Assembly: GCF_009758255.1 (NCBI RefSeq)
Contig: NZ_WSEN01000004.1
Coordinates: forward strand, 467,886-531,885
Direction of reading: 5' to 3'
Source of the DNA: Microbacterium sp. MAH-37
GTDB taxonomy: Bacteria > Actinomycetota > Actinomycetes > Actinomycetales > Microbacteriaceae
DNA length: 64,000 nt
The notes below the pieces were generated by a model, which was given only the letters and a program-made list of their open reading frames with translations, was not told the origin of the DNA and searched no databases. The stretch's first letter is position 1, and the number at the start of each line of letters is the position of its first letter. A program made the position numbers and the translations under genes. This document shows positions 58,896 to 64,000 of the stretch, piece by piece.

Positions 58896-59678
58896 ATGAC
58901 GGCGACCCAGCAGTTCCTGGACCGACCACTGACGGTGTCCGTCGGCCAGCCCCTCCGCGTCGCGGTCTACTCGCGGCTGGCCGAGGGCATCCGCGCGGGT
59001 ATCTTCCCCCTGGCATCCGCACTGCCTCGCGAGACCGAGCTCGGCGCAGCGCTCGGCGTGTCCCGCACCGTCGTGCGCGAGGCGCTCATGCTGCTCGAGG
59101 AGGACGGGCTGATCAGCACTCGCCGCGGCGTCGGGCGCTTCGTCGCCGACGCGCTTCCGGTGGTCGGGCTGGAGGAGCTCCGCCCCCTCGAGGAGGCGCT
59201 GGCGGATGCCGGTGATGACGTAGGCGTGCGCCAGCTGGAGTTCGTGCTGCAGCCCTCCACCGACTTCGTCGGCGGCCGGCTCGGCCTCGACGCCGAGGCC
59301 AACACCTGGTTCCGGGAGAGCGTCATCGAGCGAGCCGGTGAGCCCGTCGCCCTGCTGCAGGAGCACCTGCCCGCCGGGCGCTACCTCAGCGACATCAGCA
59401 CGCCGATCGCCGCCGTGCTCGAGGAGGCTGCAGGCGATGCATCCAGCCTCCTCGCCGCACTCGCGCAGCGCGGCGCGGCATCCTTCGTGTCTGCGGTGTG
59501 CGAGGTGACCGCCGGCGTCGTCGGCTCCTCGCGCGGAGAACTGCTCGGACTCGACGAGACCGACCCCGTGCTGATCCTCACCCAGACCGCATCCGTCGCC
59601 GCCGGCCCCGTGTACCTTGCCAAGTGCATCGTGTCGGCGAAGGCCGGCGTGCTGTCCGTCGTGCAGACCGCGCAGTGA
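58896..59678 (+). CDS. GntR family transcriptional regulator (HutC/UTRA subfamily)
   Basis: A 260-residue regulator. The winged helix is VAVYSRLAEGIRAGIFPLAS, ALPRETELGAALGVSRTVVR, EALMLLEEDGLISTRRGVGR. The C-terminal UTRA-like domain (NTWFRESVIERAGEPVALLQ, LTQTASVAAGPVYLAKCIVS) senses a small molecule, likely a nucleoside or phosphorylated sugar. The RBS AGAAGGAGG precedes ATG 58896. The PfkB kinase gene begins 25 bases after its stop, so both are co-transcribed. Confidence 0.92.
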   Translation: MTATQQFLDRPLTVSVGQPLRVAVYSRLAEGIRAGIFPLASALPRETELGAALGVSRTVVREALMLLEEDGLISTRRGVGRFVADALPVVGLEELRPLEEALADAGDDVGVRQLEFVLQPSTDFVGGRLGLDAEANTWFRESVIERAGEPVALLQEHLPAGRYLSDISTPIAAVLEEAAGDASSLLAALAQRGAASFVSAVCEVTAGVVGSSRGELLGLDETDPVLILTQTASVAAGPVYLAKCIVSAKAGVLSVVQTAQ

Positions 59679-59703
59679 CCCAGAAAACGGCTCCGGAGGA
59701 ATC

Positions 59704-60543
59704 ATGACCGACCCCGTCTCGCTCGCCGTCGTCGGCAGCATCAACGTCGACCTGACTGCGCGCACCGAGCGGCTGCCAGAGGCCGGCGAGACCGTCGGCG
59801 GCGGCAGGCTGGTGCGCGAAGCCGGCGGGAAGGGCGCGAACCAGGCCGCGGCCGCCGCACGGCTGGGCGCCCGCACGCGCATGATCGGTGCGGTCGGCCC
59901 CGATGCGGACGGGGAAGCCATGCGGCAGTCGTTGATCGAGGCGGGTGTGGACGTGGCGGACGTGCGTACCGCCGCGGAACCCACCGGCGTCGCGCTGATC
60001 GTCGTCGATCGCGCCGGCGAGAACCAGATCGCGGTGTGCGAGGGGGCCAACGGCGCCGTGAGCCTCGACGGCGTCGACTTCGGCGCCGATGAGGCGGTGC
60101 TGGCCCAGCTCGAGGTCTCGATGGACGTCATCCGCCGTCTGGCATCCAAGGCGACGGGTTTCTTCGCGCTCAACGCGGCTCCGGCCATGGACCTCCCCGA
60201 CGACGTGCTCGAGCGAGCCGACCTGATCATCGTGAACGAGACCGAGTTCGCTCTCATCCCCGCGCTGCGCACTGCCAGGCGCGTGGCGGTGACCTACGGC
60301 GGTGACGGTGCGGAGCTGTTCGAGGACGGAGTTCGGGTCGCCGCCGCCCCGGCGGTGAAGACCGAGGTGGTGAACACCGTCGGCGCCGGCGACGCGTTCT
60401 GCGCGGCACTCACCATCGGGCTCGCTCAGGGCATCGAGGCCGGACGTGCTCTGGCGGGCGCGTGCGCCGTCGGCGCCGCCGCGGTCGCCGACTCGCGCTC
60501 GCAGCCGCTGCTCGACCCGCTCGACCGGTACCTGGCCGGTTGA
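59704..60543 (+). CDS. PfkB family carbohydrate kinase (ribokinase-like)
   Basis: A 279-residue kinase. VVGSINVDLTARTERLPEAG and GGKGANQAAAAARLGARTRM form the sugar-binding half; NTVGAGDAFCAALTIG holds the anion hole and catalytic Asp230. The ribokinase-type GSINVD start and the nucleoside hydrolase across the promoter suggest that ribose released from nucleosides is phosphorylated to ribose-5-phosphate. A sugar other than ribose cannot be excluded. Slightly shorter than E. coli RbsK (309). Confidence 0.9.
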   Translation: MTDPVSLAVVGSINVDLTARTERLPEAGETVGGGRLVREAGGKGANQAAAAARLGARTRMIGAVGPDADGEAMRQSLIEAGVDVADVRTAAEPTGVALIVVDRAGENQIAVCEGANGAVSLDGVDFGADEAVLAQLEVSMDVIRRLASKATGFFALNAAPAMDLPDDVLERADLIIVNETEFALIPALRTARRVAVTYGGDGAELFEDGVRVAAAPAVKTEVVNTVGAGDAFCAALTIGLAQGIEAGRALAGACAVGAAAVADSRSQPLLDPLDRYLAG

Positions 60544-60588
60544 GCCGCGCATCCGCTCGCGTCGGCGGCTCCGGATAGCGTGGGGAGC

Positions 60589-61161
60589 ATGGCTTCCCTC
60601 CTGACCGCGTCCGATGGGCGCGCACGCTGCGCCTGGGTCGGCGACGACGACGAGTACCGGCGCTACCACGACGAGGAATGGGGCGTGCCGCTGCGCGGAG
60701 ACCGTGCGCTGTTCGAGAAGATGTCGCTCGAGGGGTTCCAGGCGGGTCTCAGCTGGATCACGATCCTGCGCAAGCGCCCGCGCTTCCGCGAGGTGTTCCG
60801 CGGTTTCGATCCGGCCGTCGTGTCGCGGTTCGATGGCGACGACGTCGAGCGGTTGATGACGGATGCCGGGATCGTGCGCAACCGCGCCAAGATCGAGGCC
60901 GTGATCGGCAACGCCGCCCTGGTGGACGCGATGGCCGACGGCGAGCTCGACGAGCTGATGTGGTCGTTCGCTCCGCCTGCCGCCGCCGTGCGGCCGGCGG
61001 CGCTGTCGGACGTGGCGGCTGTGATCCCGGCATCCGCCGCGCTGAGCAAGGAGCTGCGGCGGCGCGGATTCCGGTTCGTCGGCCCCACGACCATGTACGC
61101 GCTGATGCAGTCCGCGGGAATGGTGGACGACCACGTGGAGGGCTGCTGGCGCGCCGTTTGA
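60589..61161 (+). CDS. tag: DNA-3-methyladenine glycosylase I
   Basis: A 190-residue base-excision repair enzyme that removes 3-methyladenine from DNA. RCAWVGDDDEYRRYHDEEWG contains the Cys and His, and DDHVEGCW the His and Cys, that together bind the structural zinc. LSWITILRKRPRFREVF and the C-terminal GPTTMYALMQSAGMV are family hallmarks. The start at 60589 is preceded by GGGGAG; a GTG at 60580 is an alternative. Its neighbours are unrelated to repair. Confidence 0.95.
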   Translation: MASLLTASDGRARCAWVGDDDEYRRYHDEEWGVPLRGDRALFEKMSLEGFQAGLSWITILRKRPRFREVFRGFDPAVVSRFDGDDVERLMTDAGIVRNRAKIEAVIGNAALVDAMADGELDELMWSFAPPAAAVRPAALSDVAAVIPASAALSKELRRRGFRFVGPTTMYALMQSAGMVDDHVEGCWRAV

Positions 61162-61287
61162 AGGATGGGCAGTGCTCCCCATCGTGGTGTGCAGGGTCGA
61201 TGACTTACGATGGGCGGACGTGCCTGGGGACCGTGTGGACAGCGCCGAGGGCGGACTGACATCGATGAGCATCGCAGGAGAACCGGT

Positions 61288-64000
61288 ATGAAGGCGTTTG
61301 GCTGGCTCAGGACGCGGCCGAAGACGTTGGCCTCGGCGGCTGCGGTGACCGTCGGTGCGGTGACGATCACCACGCTGGCGCTGGCGTACGACGGCAACCC
61401 CACGACCGAGGTCGATCTGAACGACGGTGGCGTGTGGATCACGAAGTCGTCGGACCTGCTGGTGGGGCACTTCAACAACGAGTCGACGCTGCTCGACGGC
61501 GGTCTGCGCACGACCGGCCAGGAGTTCGACATCCTGCAGGACGAGTCGACTGTCGTCGTCGTCAATCGCGACGAGGCGACGCTGACCCCGGTCGACCCCG
61601 CCACGGTCGCGCTCGGTGACGCGACGAGCATCCCCGGGTCGGCGAAGGTGGCGCTGGGCGACCAGACCACGGCCATCCTCGATCCCGGCTCCGGCGACCT
61701 CTGGGTCGTCCCGCCGCAGAACCTCAGCGGATTCGAGTTCGCGGCCAGCGAGCCGGTGGCGGAGCTCGGCAAGGACGCCGACGTCACCGTCGGTGACGAC
61801 GGCACCGTCTATGCCGTGTCGCCCGCAGAGTCCGCGGTGTACACGATCCCGGTCAGCCCGCAGGGCGACCCGGGAGAGCCGACGTCGGCCGCCGTGGACG
61901 GGCTGAAGGCAGGCAGCGAGCCGTCGATCACGGCGGTGGGCGCGACGCCGGTGGTGCTCGACCGCGAGCAGGGCGTCGTCATGACACCCGGCGGTTTCCG
62001 CACGGAGATCGACGACGCCGACTCCGCGGTGCTGCAGCAGGCATCCGGCGACACCGATGCCGTCGCCGTGGCGACCGGTTCCGCGCTGCTGCGCGTGCCG
62101 CTGGACGGCGGCGAGGCGGCCGCGACGAGCGTCAAGGGACAGGGCGTCCCCGCGGCGCCGGTCCATGTCGCCGGGTGCACGTACGGTGCATGGGCCGGTT
62201 CCGGTGCATTCGTGCGCGATTGCGCGGGCGACGGGAGCGACCTGTCGGAGCGGATCCCTGGTCTGAAGCCGTCGGCGAGTCTGACCTTCCGCGTGAACAG
62301 GGACGTCGTGGTGCTGAACGATGTCATCGGCGGCATGGCCTGGATCGCCACCGACAGTCTGCAGCAGGTCGACAACTGGAACGACATCACTCCTCCGGAG
62401 GGCGAGACCGAGGAAGAGGAGAACACCACCGAGGAGACGGTGGAGACATCACTCCCGGAGCGCAGCGACAAGAACACGGCGCCGGTCGCCGAGGACGACG
62501 AGTTCGGTGTGCGTCCTGGCGGTACGACGTTCCTGCCGGTGCTGGACAACGACACCGACGCCGACGGTGACGTGCTGGTGGCGTCTCTGTCGAGCAAGCA
62601 GCCCTCGGTCGGTGAGGTGCAGCCGATCAACAACGGCAGTGCATTGCAGATCGCGGTGCCGGAGGACGCGTCCGGTGCGGCGACCTTCGAGTATGAGGTC
62701 GATGACGGTCGTAAAGGCACGGACACGGCGAAGGTCACGGTGTCGGTGCACGACTGGAGTGTGAACGGCGCTCCTAAGCCGAAGCGGAAGAGCTCCCTGG
62801 CTGTGGAGGCGGGCGGCACGGTGTCGTACAACGTGCTGCCGGACTGGATCGACCCGGATGGTGACGACGTCTATCTGAAGGATGTGGTCGCCGCAGGGGG
62901 CGACGAGGTCGACTTCACGACTGATGGACAGATCACGTATCGAGCCGTGTCGAGCCCGCCCGGCCGCCACGAGGTGCAGGTCGTCGTCGCCGACGGCTCG
63001 GGAGAGCTGGCGACCGGTGTGATTCAGCTGGATGTGCGTCCGGTCGGATCGACGCTGCCGAAGACCAACGCGGATCACGTGGTGACCAAGGTCGGTCAGC
63101 AGGTGACGGTGTCGCCGCTGGCGAACGACACCAGCTCGAGCAAGGAGCCGCTGCGTCTCGCGAGCGTGGGGGATGTCGACGGCACGACCATCACCCCCGA
63201 CTACCCCAACAAGACGTTCACGTTCAAGACGCAGGCTCCCGGCACTTACTACGTGCAGTACCTCGTCACGGCCGGTGTGCCGTCGGCGACCGGGCTCGTG
63301 CGCATCGATGTCGAGGAGCAGACCGAAGAGGATCGCGCGCCGATCGCGGTGCGCGATGTGGCGCTGCTGCCCACCGGCGGCGAGGTGCTCGTCGGCGTGC
63401 TGAACAACGACACCGATCCTGCGGGCGGGCTGCTGGTCGTCCAGTCGGTGACGGTCGAGCCAGGCAGCGGAGTCTCGGTGTCGGTGCTGAACCACGAGAC
63501 ACTGCGGATCGGTGACCAGGGCGGTCTGGACGAGCAGGTGCGGATCAAGTACCGGATCTCCAACGGGTCCAAGACCGCTGAGGGCGATGTGGTGGTGATT
63601 CCGATCCCCGCGCCGGACAAGCTGCTGCCGCCGGTGGCGAATGACGACACCGCGGTGGTGCGTGCGGGTGATGTGGTCACGATCCCGGTGCTGGACAACG
63701 ACACGCACCCCAATGACCTGACGCTGCACGTGCAGCCGGAGCTGGTGGAGCCGTTCATCGATCCCGAGGACGGTGAGGCGTTCGTGTCGCAGGATGCGGT
63801 GCGCTTCCGTGCCGGTCCTGAGGCGAAGACGGTCTACGCGACGTACAACGCCGTGGACGAGAACGGTCAGGTGGACGCGGGATACATCACTATCCAGATC
63901 CTCGCGGTGGATGAGGAGAAGAATGCTGCTCCTCGTCCTCGGGATGTGACTGCTCGCACGATCAGCGGTACGACGACGAACATCGCGATCCCGCTGGACG
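61288..64000 (+). CDS. Very large Ig-like/cadherin-like repeat surface protein (3' end beyond window)
   Basis: The 904 visible residues start MKAFGWLRTRPKTLASAAAV with a signal-anchor helix. Residues 45-350 form a beta-propeller-like region (GGVWITKSSDLLVGHFNN); an acidic linker (EGETEEEENTTEETVE) follows; then Ig-like repeats of about 90-100 residues each with the motif VLDNDTDADGD, LANDTSSS, VLNNDTDPAGG, VLDNDTHPND. The asparagine-aspartate loops suggest calcium binding. Related actinobacterial proteins of around 2000 residues lie upstream of MoxR, DUF58 and transglutaminase genes. The gene is cut at the window end. Confidence 0.85.
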   Translation, partial: MKAFGWLRTRPKTLASAAAVTVGAVTITTLALAYDGNPTTEVDLNDGGVWITKSSDLLVGHFNNESTLLDGGLRTTGQEFDILQDESTVVVVNRDEATLTPVDPATVALGDATSIPGSAKVALGDQTTAILDPGSGDLWVVPPQNLSGFEFAASEPVAELGKDADVTVGDDGTVYAVSPAESAVYTIPVSPQGDPGEPTSAAVDGLKAGSEPSITAVGATPVVLDREQGVVMTPGGFRTEIDDADSAVLQQASGDTDAVAVATGSALLRVPLDGGEAAATSVKGQGVPAAPVHVAGCTYGAWAGSGAFVRDCAGDGSDLSERIPGLKPSASLTFRVNRDVVVLNDVIGGMAWIATDSLQQVDNWNDITPPEGETEEEENTTEETVETSLPERSDKNTAPVAEDDEFGVRPGGTTFLPVLDNDTDADGDVLVASLSSKQPSVGEVQPINNGSALQIAVPEDASGAATFEYEVDDGRKGTDTAKVTVSVHDWSVNGAPKPKRKSSLAVEAGGTVSYNVLPDWIDPDGDDVYLKDVVAAGGDEVDFTTDGQITYRAVSSPPGRHEVQVVVADGSGELATGVIQLDVRPVGSTLPKTNADHVVTKVGQQVTVSPLANDTSSSKEPLRLASVGDVDGTTITPDYPNKTFTFKTQAPGTYYVQYLVTAGVPSATGLVRIDVEEQTEEDRAPIAVRDVALLPTGGEVLVGVLNNDTDPAGGLLVVQSVTVEPGSGVSVSVLNHETLRIGDQGGLDEQVRIKYRISNGSKTAEGDVVVIPIPAPDKLLPPVANDDTAVVRAGDVVTIPVLDNDTHPNDLTLHVQPELVEPFIDPEDGEAFVSQDAVRFRAGPEAKTVYATYNAVDENGQVDAGYITIQILAVDEEKNAAPRPRDVTARTISGTTTNIAIPLD

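Overview
This 64 kb window is high-GC DNA, densely coding on both strands, with many ATGA/GTGA start-stop overlaps and GTG or TTG starts. Gene content (DUF3073 protein, TipA-type MerR, Rv2578c-type radical SAM protein, LplB-type sugar transporter, FluC pair, DtxR/IdeR-like iron box) and the frequent hexamer GCATCC/GGATGC suggest a Microbacteriaceae actinobacterium, probably Microbacterium or a close relative. The genus is inferred from sequence character alone. No rRNA, tRNA, insertion sequence, prophage or CRISPR array was found, so this looks like ordinary chromosome with accessory metabolic islands.

Layout. 1-9.3 kb: a truncated ECF-type sigma factor, a secreted I36-type inhibitor-like protein, a MOSC protein, DUF3073, a universal stress protein, a PadR/DUF4097 operon with its operators, a Tat-exported protein, glycogen phosphorylase, a membrane protein and a TipA-like MerR regulator with an apparent internal start. 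9.3-12 kb: a DMT permease and an alkaline-phosphatase-superfamily hydrolase divergent from a LysR regulator, resembling phosphonate-associated sets. 12-22.7 kb: a glycan-use locus (LacI, 2-hydroxyacid dehydrogenase, two ABC permeases, binding lipoprotein, DUF2264 protein, GH29 fucosidase, Gfo/Idh/MocA dehydrogenase) with two LacI-type operators in the divergent promoter. 22.8-26.5 kb: an FAD amine oxidase whose domain order is circularly permuted, a Pr6Pr membrane protein, tandem FluC/CrcB fluoride channel subunits and a TetR regulator. 26.5-36.4 kb: RND exporter, aldose epimerase, MerR/MFS pair, a DEAD-box helicase with a long SYGDR-repeat disordered region, and YaeQ. 36.4-42.3 kb: an intein-containing radical SAM protein, a VanY-like peptidase, a 14-TM MFS exporter and an acyl-CoA dehydrogenase.

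42.3-46.6 kb holds one of the two most striking loci: a siderophore-interacting protein and an ECF transporter whose two ATPases and EcfT subunit form a single 907-residue polypeptide, preceded by a substrate-binding membrane protein and an iron-box-like sequence. 46.7-64 kb: S8 protease, RecQ (with a dispersed repeat inserted in its zinc-domain coding region), oleate hydratase, an acyl-CoA oxidase-like protein, a nucleoside salvage set (nucleoside hydrolase, MFS permease, GntR with a palindromic operator, PfkB kinase), DNA-3-methyladenine glycosylase and the start of a very large repeat-rich surface protein cut by the window end.

Gaps between genes are rich in small palindromic repeats belonging to at least five families, several in tandem pairs. 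The strongest candidates for undescribed biology are the permuted amine oxidase, the iron-box/ECF-fusion/SIP locus, and the repeat families, one copy of which is captured in recQ.
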